Below, piece after piece: positions 41,900-54,617 of a stretch of 64,000 nucleotides of DNA (its first letter is position 1; every line of letters starts with the position of its first letter). Location: NCBI GenBank assembly GCA_963931995.1, contig OZ008369.1:1364001-1428000 (forward strand), in the 5' to 3' direction. The notes below the pieces were generated by a model. It was not told the DNA's origin. It made no database searches and saw only the letters and a program-made list of their open reading frames with translations. The stretch is from Phaonia tiefii. Lineage: Eukaryota; Arthropoda; Insecta; Diptera; Muscidae. Position numbers and translations under genes: made by a program.

Positions 41900-44700
41900 A
41901 CTGCACATGTCATACAGACCTCCGGTAATATCAGTAGAGAATGCCAAAACAGACGCAGTAGGTTGTGAATGGATGTGCAGTTGTAGGGAAGACGATGAAC
42001 AGGACGTCGAACTCTCGTCTTCTGGTTCAATCTCAGCTGCGCCAGCCAGCTACACAGTTGTTAGTAGCAACCGTTGTGCTGCCCCCATCAGTCTCTTACT
42101 CAATTGCAACACTTTACTCCCAGGCACGCACCTCGTCAGTCATATAGTTGCCTCAGGCGACAACCCAGCTGTACCCGAAAGCTCGCAACAATCACGGCTG
42201 CACTTACCAGCCGATCAGTTGTATCTCGCAGCCCCACAGCTGCTTTCGACAGATTCTCAATTGTCTCCGGCATTACCCCAGCTGCTCCCAGAGAGAGCTC
42301 CCTATCCATCGCCACACCAATACCCTCGGCGGTAACTGCATACATTTGGTGATCAGCAATCTTTTAAGATTTAGTATGGGCTTAAAATCAAAATTGATGA
42401 GATCACCAACTACATGCACACATACAGTGAGTGGAGACTCTCATCTCATGGGAACTATGCCATCATTCGGAGAGACAGGTGCTGGCGTTTAACATCGAGG
42501 GATGAGATAACGTCCTTGAAGCGATAAAAATTCGCAGTGACAAATGAGGACTTATTTACAAGAATATCGCTTTAATGCTCAAACTCCCCTAACATCTCCA
42601 TCGTCCGTGCATCGCTACTCCAATACCACTTGTCAGACTCATATAGCCTTAAACTCTGATCATATTCCCTTCACTGTAGATCACTGTGACACGCCAGGGA
42701 CTTCGTCATTAACTACAACAAAGCCAACTGGCTTGGCTTTACGAACGTTATTGATGAATCCCTTCGGCATTTGCAACTACCCTCTTTAGCTAGACAGGGT
42801 GAGATGATCCTTACGGATATCATACTTAAGGCTGCAAAGCGTTTTATCCCTGCGGGTAGAATTCCTAATTGTAGACTACCCATCTAATGCATCGCGTCCA
42901 GCGGATCAGAAACCCAGCCGACGAACAACTAATACCCCTGGCGGATGATATTAATTTACTCACTAACCAGCATCACCATGAAAGATGGCTAGAACATCTG
43001 GAAAGCTGTAATACTGGTTTGAAAAGGATATGGTCTACAATCAGAGGTCTGTCTGGTAATGAAAATGAAAGGGATCACATTGCCATCACGATTGATACAA
43101 CACATTACACGAATGCCAAGAAATGTGCAACAAAATTCTGCCAGCAGTTTATTGCACACCCAACCCAGCAGAATAGGACCAAGAGAGCTGTAGTTCGGAG
43201 AACTAAGAATCTGAAACGAGATCTAATAGCCTGTTTCTTCAGACACATGAACGTCGAAGCCATAATCTCTAAACCAGATCCTCTAAAGCTGTTGGTCCAG
43301 ACGACATCTTGAAGTTAATATTGAAAAAACTCGGATCAGTAGGGATTCGATACCCTTGCGGTGTGCCAATTGATGATACCGGACGTGTGGAAAACTTATT
43401 GAGTTATCCGACTCCCTAAACCTGATAAACCTGCTATCCAAGCAGAGTCTTACCAGCCGATCTCTCTCTAATCACCTGTAGCAAAGGTTTTAGAGTTCCT
43501 ACGAACATTTTTAGCTCACCGATCACCAACATGGCTTCAGGTAAGCGCATAGCACTTCGACGGCTTCAAACGAAAAAAAAACTACCTCACCCTTAATCAC
43601 AGCAGACCTACTGGACGCATAGTGGTAGCAACTTTAGATTGCCTAAGGCATGCGACACGGTCGATCCTGCTCCAGCATATCTTGAAATCATCCCTCCCCA
43701 ATCTTACCAAGCGTTGGGTTGGCAACTATCTCAATGGGAGACAAGCGTTTGCAGAGTTCGAGGTCCAGAATACCCATTATCGCCAGACAAACATGGTTGT
43801 GCCACAAGCAGGAGTACGGTCACCTAAACACTTCTACATTTATTTTGAAGTTAGCATTGTGTCGAATGCCGATGATTGCACTATCATCTCTTCGGAAGTA
43901 CACGTAGACGGCATAAGCGCTACCTGCTACCTGGTTATTCTCACTAGCTTCTTGTAGGAACGGAATTAACAGATTTCTCTATCGAAGTATATTGTGACCT
44001 TATTTATTTATTGGACCAAAGAAGTAAGGCGAGAGCTCGATTTGTCTGTCAATGGATGTCTATACCTGCAGTCCGTACACCCTAAATCTTACCTTCGGAG
44101 AAATTTTCGATAATATCCTTACATTTTCAAAACATGCGGATCACATTAGGAGAAACTCATTAGGAGAATCACCCGTAACAAGGTCCTAAACGCCCTCGCA
44201 GGAGCTACATGTGGCAAGAAGAAGGAGGCAAATGTAAATATTTATAAAACTAAAAGTCGCTCGTTCTTCCACTATGCCGCCCCAGTTTGGACCTCTTTCC
44301 TAAGTGAAACCCAATGGAAAAGTCTGCAGAGGATTCAATATAATGCAATTCGTATCGCAACCGGATGCACACAAATGACAAAAGTGGATCACTAACACGA
44401 GGAGACCAATATACTGTCAGTGCAACAACATAATATGTTGTTGACGAGACAGTTTCTTTTGGCCTGACATCTTCCCAATCACGCCATCCATGATATTTTG
44501 ATTCAAAATACACGTCCTCGGACATCCATGACGTCAACAAATTATCGAACGCAGTAGCCCGCAAAATGTTTCACACCACGGCTGTGTCAGAGGCCATAAA
44601 TTGCTTCTCTAGCAACAGGGTCGTTAATAAAGAGTCGGCTGCGATTTCAGTTAATGAGAGGCTTCTGCTCCAACCCATCTTAGATCCTGGATAATCCTAG
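41900..44700 (+). pseudogene. Jockey/CR1-like non-LTR retrotransposon, decayed
   Basis: A pol can be followed in pieces across all three frames. The endonuclease end is LNSDHIPFTVDH (about 42650-42690). The linker is NYNKANWLGFTNVIDE ... RQGEMI, KAAKRFIPAGRIPNCR (42710-42880), then NPADEQLIPLADDINLLTNQ and WLEHLESCNTGLKRIWSTIRGL (42910-43060). The reverse transcriptase is SKAVGPDDILKLILKKLG, IPDVWKTYRVIRLPKP, SLPNLTKRWVGNYLNGRQAF and VSNADDCTIIS. The YADD box reads NADD here, and the first RT motif region is scrambled. The tail (44250-44400) includes residues like FGPLS and PDAHK in the expected order. The serine/proline/glutamine-rich frame at 41907-42335 may be remains of ORF1. No RNase H seen. 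Clade uncertain. Confidence 0.75.
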
Positions 44701-45149
44701 GAACATTAGATCAGCGTCAACACTGCCTACAAAGCTCTCATGACACTATCCATAGTCATATTCAACTGTCCTGTTACAAACAAAAAAAGTACAGTTCTCG
44801 TACTTTTGGCACAAACTTTGTGTGGGAAAATAATATTCACTGACAAAATTTCATTGTGACCGGCAAATATCCCAGACTCCTACTCCACGGCGACCCAGTC
44901 TAATGTACATTTCGGCCCACGTTTAACAAATAATTCATGACTAGTGTCCAAATTTGGTGATTCATTTCATTTGATTCAAAATTCTCTTCGATGTTAACAA
45001 AACAAATGTGCAAATAGGGCAGTTCCTCCCAACCATGAGCAGGAAAATTATCTACGTAACAACTGTTGTGAGCAGAATTGCGGAGTTGGAATCTAGGAAT
45101 CTTCATAACAATTTTCAACATATTATTGAACTGTTTACTGTATGGATTT
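44701..45149. other. AT-rich DNA, no gene seen
   Basis: Between the dead LINE and a SINE copy; contains CAAAAAAAGTACAGTT-like sequence and no recognisable frame. Confidence 0.45.
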
Positions 45150-45425
45150 GTTTAATGTGATCTTGAACATGACAACTGGGGTTCGATCCGTTCGCTGCCC
45201 TCCTTACATTTCTGTCGACGACGGCAACCTCGCCTAGTGACGGGAGCACAATTGAATACGTAGCCATGAAAAATCTTCTCAAAATACCGTTCCGATCCGG
45301 TGTAAAACTGTAGGTCCCAATCAGTGAGTATAAAACTAGAACGCGCACAACTCACTAGTTGTAAGAAAGAAATGTTCCCCAATCCTTTAATGACATTTAA
45401 TGGAATATCAATTATTTTTTGATAT
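45150..45425 (+). mobile_element. tRNA-derived SINE, family S, diverged copy
   Basis: Damaged head (TTGAACATGACAACTGGGGT, B box GGGGTTCGATCC), then CGACGACGGCAACCTCGCC, AGCCATGAAAAATCTTCTC, GTCCCAATCAGTGAGTAT, GCGCACAACTCACTAG. The 3' end is ATGACATTTAATGGAATATC, a mutated version of the family end. Confidence 0.75.
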
Positions 45426-48400
45426 TTCTTTTGCAGCCAGGGCCTCAACTAATTTTAATCCGCCTCTGGCAAAGATAACTTTTTATGAATGAGAATCAAT
45501 ATTACTATTACTCCTAAGCTTACAAGATCCAGCACATAATCTTTTTCACAATCGACACATACCTGTGAAATACCATACATACCTTTCCATACGGTGTGAT
45601 GCCATAAAAACAGTCAGCAGTGGATTTATAACATTTTCCGGATTAAGATGTTTACGAGTACTCCGTAATAATTGACGCTAGGTACTTAACTGTAACACGA
45701 ACAAATGGAAATTATTATGGTAAAACACTTCAATATCCATACGCTTTTTTAACAAATCAAAGCAGTTTTGCTGTTCTCGATTTTGTTTGGCATAAGAAAG
45801 CCCATGCTAATGCCATTCAGAATAAAAGCTTCAGTAATCGCCTCCAGATCTAACAAATTCCAGTTGAAAAGTTCTACTCTTGACACTTAACTCTCTTCAG
45901 CGTTTAAAATGTTTACTTGTATCGGGCTGACTGACACACTGGGCTGGTTGGAGGGCTGACTGGTTGGTGTTGCTGTTATCGACTTCAATCAATCTCTTGA
46001 ACAATTTTGCTTGTGTCATTTTGTTGTTATCAAATGGAAGTGACACAATAACATTCGTTGGAACATGTACTCTCCTCCTTGCAGTACTTGGACAAAGCAA
46101 TTGAAAGGAGCTTACGTACTTACTTGATAGGCCTCCACAGGTTGTCTGACACAAAAGGCTGTCATATGGAATTTGATCAATCTACGTTTGTGTAAGGAAC
46201 TACATTTAACCTTATGCAGTCTCAAGTTTACCCAACCATTGTGCGAAGGTGTGGGGGTGTTTTATTTCAGTTCTGCTATCGCTCTAGACATGAGTCCATC
46301 CAGCGTAGGCTTGTGAAGACTTCGTTTTTTATGTTCTTGTGTGTTGAAGTGTTTCTTATTTCTTCTTAGAGTTTTTTTTTGTGCATGTTGGAAGTGTCAT
46401 AAAAGGATTCATTTCATATTCATCATCATCAGTGTCAGTCAGTCTCAGTCTTATTTTCGTATTGGCCACATATCCATCCTTCTATCCAAACATACACCCG
46501 TTCCGGTTCTATTCACTTCAACTCACGTCTGTTATCAGTCGTTTTTTCGTTGGTAGCAATTTAGACTTGTGGGTGGAAGTAAGTGTCGTTGTCGCCGGTC
46601 TCTCTTTGTTTTTTGTGATTGTCTACGACGATTGCAATTCGATGCGTTTTCATTTCGTTGGTTTTCACTTTTTCCGTGATACAATTTTAAGGTATTTTGC
46701 GAACCGATACTAATCTGATTAGTGTCAAAAGCTCAGACGGAAAAAGATGATATGCATTTGTAACTAACACATGCTATCCATTAGAAGTTATAGTTTTGTT
46801 TCAATGTGTTCGTGAAAAGGTTTAAAATTCCCATATATCTGGTTAGAAATTTCGGATATTTAAAATATTTGGTTAATACACATACTCGTATTATCATGAT
46901 TAGTTAATATTAGTCGTGTTTTACAAGCAATCGATTATCGATTGCTAAGTTGCAAAGAAATGGATATTTAACCATAAGTCACTTTATTCAAAAATATGGA
47001 AAAGGGTTGAAGATGTAAAAAAATTATCAACTTAGCGACGATCATCCGTGACGCTATGTCTTCGCTCAGTGTTTCATACGAAACAATCGCTATAATTATA
47101 AGCAAGCGGTGAACGCTTATTGTGACTGATGACATTTGCACACTTAATTGTCTTCAACTTTACCAAATGCAAAAACAGTTGCCCGGAAACCAGTTCAAAC
47201 AAAAACATAAACTTCGTCCAATGATTGTTTGTTACGTTGATAAAACCTTCGAAATAATATGACTTTTTGAGATTTTGACAATATTGGTTACCTTTGTCGT
47301 TGCATCCAACTGTCTTGCCGCCGAGCCCCTTTTTCATGTTTGGTAACAGTACATAGTCACTGAGTACTGAATCTGGATGCACGAAAATATTGCTTGAGTA
47401 CAAAAAAAAAACACTTTTGTGCGAGGTTTCCTAATCTAAATATTGATTATTGATAATTATAAAGAAATGGTTTACTAACAACTAAACCACTTTATCACTG
47501 AGTATTAATATTCAGTGGGTAAATGCATACGTCTTCCAAACCATACAACCTCATCGAGAATTCAACCATAGTCGTTGTACAGAGTTGACATATATTTTAA
47601 ACTGTTTATAATGAGTTTAAAGCCGACGTATTCGTTGGATTTATTTAAGGAGAAATATTTATTTGGAGACGGTGTAACTTTCAAGATATGTACGTATCTC
47701 TACACAGAGATGTCCATTTACTTATATTTTTGTTTTAGAGGAAAACGAATGATAGGATGAAAATATTATACCATATGCACTCAGAGTGTCATATGAAATT
47801 AAGAAATCCACACCGACCGATCCGATACAAATCCCAGCAGGATTCCAACGCAATCCAATACAACATCTTTATTGTTAAGGTCTTTGAGGCCTAATGGGCT
47901 AATATTCAATTAAATTGCATTTAAATTTCTACCTTCCTTCCGTACCTCGTCTCGGTGTCAGTGTATCTGCTCCCTGTGTATGTTCTCGCCTTAACCAATG
48001 AAGCATCCCCCGGTGTAGTAACAGGACAATGAGATGGTTGGTGTACTTGAGCGGTGTGTGGAAGACACCCCACTTCTATGAGTTGATCCATTTTAATTTA
48101 AAGGTATTTAAGGCAATCCATCATAACCGCCGTGATGCAACCTGATATGAGTCAGACAATCTGTTATTGCAATCGCTCTATCTGTCACAATGACTGAGGC
48201 GAGCGAACAAGTTATGTTGGAAACGAGGGAGCGAAACGGATAAAGCACCCTGCCGTGCATTATATTGTATTGCCACAAGGGACCAATTCCAATTTCAAAC
48301 TTGATGGCGATAGTGCGTTGATACCGCCGCCGTGCAATGTTGATGCTCATAATCTCGGAAGGAATCACTTTCGCATTTTGCTAACAAGGAAAGCAATCAT

Positions 48401-49777
48401 TGCGCTGAGTTACGAGTTCCTGAATGTACTCGTAGCGAGAATATGCGCTTTTGATCACTGCGTTTGTTCAGAATTGTGCTTTGTTGGTCTTGACTTAGAT
48501 GAACAGTTTCGACTACGGTAAGTGGTCCTGGCTGAATGTTGCGTAGCTTTGCGATGGTGTCACCGATTGTAATGGTGGTTGACATTTCGCACTGTCTGTA
48601 AATGCACAGTGAGAGTCAAAAAAAGCATCAGAGCGGATAGATGAAGGGGAATAGATGCCACGACGCTCACTCACTCCATCGTCTTTCATGGTGTATGGTA
48701 ATGGTGGTGAATCTTGGTTCATTTGTGGCCTTATGATGAGTCAAAGGCAACTCCGTACTAGCAACATCAATATATTTGACTTTAAACACTTGCAGGCAAT
48801 TGTGTGTGTTTTGTAGCGCAAAACAGAAGGCGGAACACAAAAGCCGGAAAATAAAGTTACGGACACACACACTCGAATATCCCGGCAACCGCCTTCAATT
48901 TTGAAACATCAGCCAACGTTCGAATTAAACTGAGCACGCAAAGGGGGATGGATGCTCACCAAATCTCATTCATTCAAATGTTTGTGTTCCCATCTTAGTG
49001 TCTTTGCCGCTTGTGCGGCGTTGACAAAACAAAAAGTCCCTGTTGTCGTCATTCCGTTGTTGCTTGGGTGGGTTGCATTCAGGCGGCAGGATAATGCTGT
49101 ATCTCTTCCCCGTTAGTCGTGTTGTGTATACATCGACTGTGTTATTAAGGCTGACTGATCGACCAACGTTGTCGGTCTTAAAACGATGATTAGGTTGTTA
49201 TTTTTAATTTGCTCATTGATACTAATGTTCCTGAATGTTACTGTTGTTTTTGTTGGCCTTGCCCTCGTTGTTGCTGTTGGCGGCAGTAGTAGCAGTTCCG
49301 CCAGTGCTTGTGTTCGTTCCTTAATTCTCTTTGTCATTGGGCTGTTTGTTGGTATTATATTGTTCTTTGCTAACAATAGACACACAGTGGCTAGAGTAGC
49401 GGAACTTTTGCACACTAACTACATTTGGAATCATTTTATTTTATATATAAATATTATAAATTATTATAAATAAATTAAACACAAGCGTCTTACAAAGTTA
49501 TTTAGTATCAAACAAGGTCCCTGACAAGTCAAAAGTTTGCAGTGTGATCTCTTCAACATATATTAGTAGTAGGTCAACGCGCATCCCAAATCCATTTTCT
49601 GTTCAAGACAGATCACTACGTGCTACATACTTTGGACAGAATTTGCTATTGATCTCTTTAACTCGCCTTTAGAAAAACTTTCTCTCAAATGCAACATTGG
49701 CAAAGAACCCCCTTAACTAAAGCATTTTCTGACTTTGAGTTTTGTTATAAAGTTCTATTAATTTTACCCAAACTAAT
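45426..49777. other. Gene-poor DNA
   Basis: No supported gene in 4.3 kb. The frame at 49186-49473 (95 codons) starts with a hydrophobic stretch, has a serine run (GGSSSSSASA) and a second hydrophobic segment; it could encode a small membrane peptide but has no family match I know and overlaps a minus-strand frame. A near-perfect palindrome, AGCAATCGAT.ATCGATTGCT, is at 46926-46946. Confidence 0.45.
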
Positions 49778-50005
49778 TTTAATCTGTATTTTTTTTTAAT
49801 TCTAATTAAAATAATGATATAATAATTAAATGGAAATCTACAAAATATTTCCAAACCAATTTATTTCGGTTAAGAAATGCGCGTAGTTTCATCTACGAGT
49901 ATTTAGTCAAAAATGCAGTTAAGATTAACGTAAATACAAGTATAAATTTTCAAATATTTCTAAAATCGTCTGAACGGAATCTATAAGAGTTTCTCCAGAA
50001 TTAAA
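49778..50005 (+). repeat. Direct repeat D, left copy
   Basis: Shares with 50243-50443 the order AATTTTAATCTGT, TTTTAATTC, GTTAAGAAATGCGC, AAAAATGCAGTTAAG.TTAACGTA, TTTCTAAAATCG, GGAATCTAT and TTCCAGAAT. Confidence 0.75.
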
Positions 50006-50007
50006 TA

Positions 50008-50242
50008 ATGTGGCCGTCTCTGCTCTGCCCATCCGACATTTTCTTCGACGACGGTCAACTCGCTTAGTGATGGCGACACTATCGATTACTTACTCATGAA
50101 AAAGCTTCTCAAAATACAGTTCGGAACCGGTGCTAAACTTTTGGTCACAATCAGTAAGTGAAAAATCATAAAGCTCACAGCTCGCTGGTTGTTAGAAGCT
50201 CTCCCCAATTCATTCATGGGATGTAACGGAAAGCCATTTATT
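50008..50242 (+). mobile_element. tRNA-derived SINE, family S, between direct repeats
   Basis: Starts in a damaged head (GCCGTCTCTGCTCTGCCCAT). The body is CGACGACGGTCAACTCGCTT, GGCGACACTATCGATTAC, AAAGCTTCTCAAAATAC, GTTCGGAACCGGTG, GCTCACAGCTCGCTGG and the end CATTCATGGGATGTAACGG. It sits exactly between the two copies of direct repeat D. Confidence 0.8.
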
Positions 50243-50443
50243 TAATTTTAATCTGTCAATTTCTTTTAATTCATTTAATGAAAATCCGGAATATATTTTC
50301 AAACAAAACTAATTCTGTTAAGAAACGCGCTTAGTAGTTCCTATTTAAACAAAAATGCGTTTAAGTTTAACGTACATATATATAAATTTTTCTAAAATCG
50401 CCTAGGAGGAATCTATGAAAGTTTTTCCAGAATGCGATTATTG
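50243..50443 (+). repeat. Direct repeat D, right copy
   Basis: Diverged duplicate of 49778-50005 (roughly 75 % similar by eye), directly after the SINE. Confidence 0.75.
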
Positions 50444-50569
50444 GAAACGGTAAAGAGTTGCACCCTGCATTTGGTCATATAATAAATTATAGAATATTAC
50501 CAATGCTTAATTTAAAGCAGAATTAGAACTACGAAGTATAAACATTGAAGCAAAACAATTAAATATTTA

Positions 50570-50977
50570 GGCCATAATGACACTATCTGCGTTATCGTCT
50601 GAGTCTAGTGTCAAAAATCCCAGTTTAAAACAAGTCTGAGTGTCAGAAAAACTATCTGACTTAATTAGATTCGCTACTACAGTACAAATATAAAATTAAT
50701 TTTATTCAGCTGATTATTGATTGCCTTGTGATGTAAACAACAGAGACAAGCGATTCATATATTTGTTCCATTTTGTACGAAAAGGTTGTATTTTTCGTAC
50801 AAAATATAGTATAATGAATTCAAAATAACTACCAACAATGTGTCCGGCGACCATATCCAAATCTCAGATGGCTCACAAGTTGGAAATATAATAGGTTTTA
50901 TTTTCAAATAAGCTCAGATATCTAACCCCATCTCAGTTGTTTGACTCAGATGAGAATCCAGATAGTGTAATTATGGC
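50570..50977. mobile_element. TIR MITE, ~408 bp, TTA target site
   Basis: Left end GGCCATAATGACACTATCTG, right end reversed GCCATAATTACACTATCTGG, with the match continuing for about 38 bp (TCTGAGTC on the inner side). TTA occurs on both sides (50567-50569, 50978-50980), fitting PIF/Harbinger; a TA target cannot be excluded. The interior includes a hairpin, TTTTGTACGAAAA / TTTTTCGTACAAAA, at 50773-50808. Confidence 0.65.
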
Positions 50978-50980
50978 TTA

Positions 50981-53900
50981 ACCAACTTTGAGTTTAATTC
51001 TCCAGTTAACTAATTTATTATTAAAGAATCCGTCTGAGCAATGTTGGAAAATGTTTCCAAGACGACGCTGCAGGCATTATTTTTGAAATCGGTTGCATAC
51101 ATTGGTTGTTGAATTTGGTTCAAAAGAAAGTCCAGTTGAGAGATATTGAACACGACAAAGTCGCACCGGCGTCCGACACGTTGAGTGTTAAATCATCAAG
51201 CAATTTGCAAAAGTTTCTGGTTACCCCCTCATTACATCTGTACACTAAAATTAAATTTGGACATCACATTGAATGGCACCGGATTCGTGACGGTGTAATT
51301 TTATTCACCAAACTGCGCAAAAGTTCCACTGTCATTCGACAATGCATCGATTGTCTGCAACCAAACAGTATTCTATTCTTCGCTCATTCATTGTTTTATT
51401 GCTGTGAATGACTGACTTACGCATGCAAAGAAGTTAACTTCCCATTTTGCAGGGATGTTTTCTGTTTTGCTTAAATTTTTTCGATGTGTCCTCGCCATTG
51501 TTCTCAGCCTACAACGTCAAGTATGTAGCATTTTATAGTGATGCTGGCATGTTGTACTTGTTTTCAACGCTTAGCTCACTCTTTCAGCCCCTGCAGTGCA
51601 TAGCCTAGTCAACTAAGCGTAACGTGTTAGCAATTTGTCATCGATTTTGTTCGAGCGTTTAGCACTCTCAGTAGATAACTTAACTGTAGTTTAATTTCAC
51701 TGTACTTCCGTTCATTAGGGTGGTGGTGGAAAGGGTGTTTCGAATAGTGTTTCATTGTAAGCGTATGTTAATCAATGTATGGTAAATACTTAAATGGTTG
51801 CAATTAATAAATTGACTTTTAAGTACAACGAGAAATTGTTACAGGTGTTTTGTCGAGTGACTGAACAAATGTTATAATAATCTGCATTCGAGCAAACGAT
51901 ATTTTAGGGGAGTGAAAATTTCATCTGAAGAAAACCAATATTTATGTTACAAAAAGGAAGTGGAAAATACATATGAAGAAGATATATACATTGGTGTGAC
52001 ACTTTGCTGTATGTAAATATGTGGACAACATTTCATCTCAATCAGTCAACTTCTCTGCGAACTTCAAATGCTCTGAAAATTGTCGTGGACCAGAGACACA
52101 TCTCAGAAATACTCTTTCAAAGCACAGTGGGGCAAATCACTCCAAAACTGAAGAAAATATTCTTGGACCAATGATAAAGTTTTGCGGAAAGAATACCACA
52201 TGTTTTTTCATACCGCTCTTAGCAATGTAATGACAGTTAACGCCACTTGTAGTTATATCTTTTTTGGAACTACCAGCGAATTTTTCCCGCTTCGTATTTA
52301 GAACTACTTCTAAATGAGATGCTCAGAGGCCAACTGTTTCAACTCCACAAAATTAAATATGGAGAAAATGTAAAACTAAGCGTAGGATATATCGTACAAC
52401 AAGTGCAATGTCCAAAAATACCTTATGAACCTCCATTTTGATGATTCTAAGCAAGAGGGTTTTTAATATGACAAGATTATTATGTTATAATTTAAATAGG
52501 ATTGAAATCTAAAAATTTTTAAAATGTGGTGAAAATCAATTGGCGTCCGAGTAACTCAGATATCAAAAATTATTTGTTGACCTACATTTTGAGGAGTGTA
52601 ACAACAAATGTATATGAACTTGGTTACAATTTGTTACCTCTACAGGAAAAAATTAATGATCAAATCAAACACGAAATTTGTCCACTCAATTACTTTTATA
52701 TTTTGATTTTAGCTAATGAAAAAATTGTTAACTCAAGTATAAATTGTAGGCCGATAATTGAATATATTTCAATTAAACGTATAATCAGCCTAAATGAAAT
52801 GTTAATCCATCTCTCATAATATATTCAATTAAATGTGTACTTGTGTTGAGTTTAAAGTTAATCAATAATTTATTTATTTAAATTAGGTGTGACACGATGT
52901 TAACTAATATTTAATATTTTACCACAATCACATGCGTAATGAATTTGAATACGAAATTAATCAACATTTTGTATTTATTTTCAGTTACATGCATAATCAA
53001 CATGATGATGAAATTAACTAACTGTAGTGTGTCTACTAAATCTATGTATGTATATAGTTAATGTTAACTATTGTTTAAGATACATTTGTCAACACTATGA
53101 AATCTCTAAGAAATTTTAACAATCAGCTGATTGTTTAATGCATTTAACAACACTATTCATCTTTTGGAGACTGTTCACAATCAGCTGATTGATTTCTAAA
53201 CATCCCGTTGTTTTTAAATATAAGCAGGATAAAATTGTCAAGAAAACATCAGTTGAAAACTTGAACTTGCTGACTTGATTAGCTGTTTTATTTTATTCAA
53301 ATCTAGGCGATAAGTCTTGTCTATAAGACTATATACAGACATTAAAAGGCGTGGTCAAAAATTTTAATTTTGAAATTGACCATAATGTGTTAATAAAATT
53401 AAATTTTTTTGAGGTCATTTGGTGGATATATCCGAGAGCTTCCCGTCGATTTATATATTGACCAATCGGATTACTGAAGCGAGATCTATGCTCGGCTATA
53501 CTTTGGACTTTGAAGGCCCATATCTCAGGAAGCGTAGACCGGGACGGGGAACAGAATATATTTTTAGACTCAACCCAAGTAGTTTTAGTGGTTGTAGCGA
53601 TGAGAGAGTTGTCGATAAAATAGATATTTAATATTTGTAAGTAAAACAAAGCTTATTAAATGGTTTATTGTAGTGGATAATTGGCTATTTAGGAATTTCG
53701 ATGCCCATAAACACATCTCATCACCACCATTCTATACAAGTATTTGGCCATATCATCACAACTTATAGTAATAAAGAAAACTCAACTGAATGCGAATTGT
53801 TTCAACACAAACTTGTGCGAAGACATCCCAAAACAAGACTTTCCTACTAAATGTTATTTTATTATTTAAAGACAGAAAGAATCAATAATTTTGTCATTTC

Positions 53901-54317
53901 AAGTACACAAACAATTGGTTCAAGTAAAACAGTAATTGGTGTCATTTGTTTATTCGTCGTTTTTTTTTTTTGCAAAACTTTTCCAGTTACCGGGGACCTT
54001 TATATATTTTATTTGGTAATAATGTATTATGAAATATTTGTTATTGTATTCAGCTGCATTACAAAGACCAATTAAATCAATATAAAGTAAAGAAATATAT
54101 ACAAAATAACAGAAAATATTTTTATTGTTTATATTACTGTGATTTAAAAATCTACATTCCTCCAGAAGTATTGCATATATTGCAATTTTTGAGGGTGGAA
54201 GAATGTTCGACGCACACAGGCTCTAGCCAAACAAAGCACATATAAGCAGTCTCTCGGTGTCTTTTCGATTCTGAACGGCATAAGCGACAAGATATCGGAT
54301 AAAAGCGACATAAGCGG
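50981..54317. other. Gene-poor AT-rich DNA
   Basis: No supported gene. The palindrome AATCAGCTGATT occurs twice, at about 53112-53123 and 53171-53182. Frames such as 51106-51411 and 52526-52819 have no recognisable features. Confidence 0.45.
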
Positions 54318-54333
54318 ATATATCAAAACTGTG

Positions 54334-54617
54334 TGGCCGGCGGTGGTGCAATGGGTAGTGTGCGCGCCTCTTGTACATGAGATCCTGGATTCAATCCCTG
54401 TTCTGACTACCCTAAAAATTTCTTTCGGCGGCGGTCACCCCGCATAGTGACGGCGACACTACCGAGTATTTAGCCATGAAAAAACTTCTCAAAATACTGT
54501 TCGATATCGGAGAAAAAACTGTAGGTCCCAATCAGTGAGTGAAAATTTAGAAAGCGCACAGCTCACTGGTTCTCCACAGTCCCTTCATGGGATGTAATAG
54601 GAAACGGTTTCTTTTTA
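54334..54617 (+). mobile_element. tRNA-derived SINE, family S, full-length with 14-bp TSD
   Basis: 284 bp. Head with GGTGGTGCAATGGGTAG (A box) and GGATTCAATCCC (B box). Body CGGCGGTCACCCCGCATAG, GGCGACACTACCGAGTATTT, AGCCATGAAAAAACTTCTC, GTCCCAATCAGTGAGTG, AAAGCGCACAGCTCACTGG. End TTCATGGGATGTAATAGG and a short T-rich tail. ATATCAAAACTGTG flanks it exactly on both sides (54320-54333 and 54618-54631), a perfect target duplication of LINE-mediated type. This defines the family ends. Confidence 0.92.

Noticed and set aside
41907..42352. Host gene with 142 or 92 codons
   Set aside because: Overlapping frames in S/P/Q-rich sequence directly upstream of the decayed LINE pol; more likely LINE ORF1 remains than a host protein.
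49186..49473. Small membrane protein gene
   Set aside because: Two hydrophobic stretches and a serine run, but T-rich sequence favours such residues, a competing minus-strand frame exists and no homologue is recognised.
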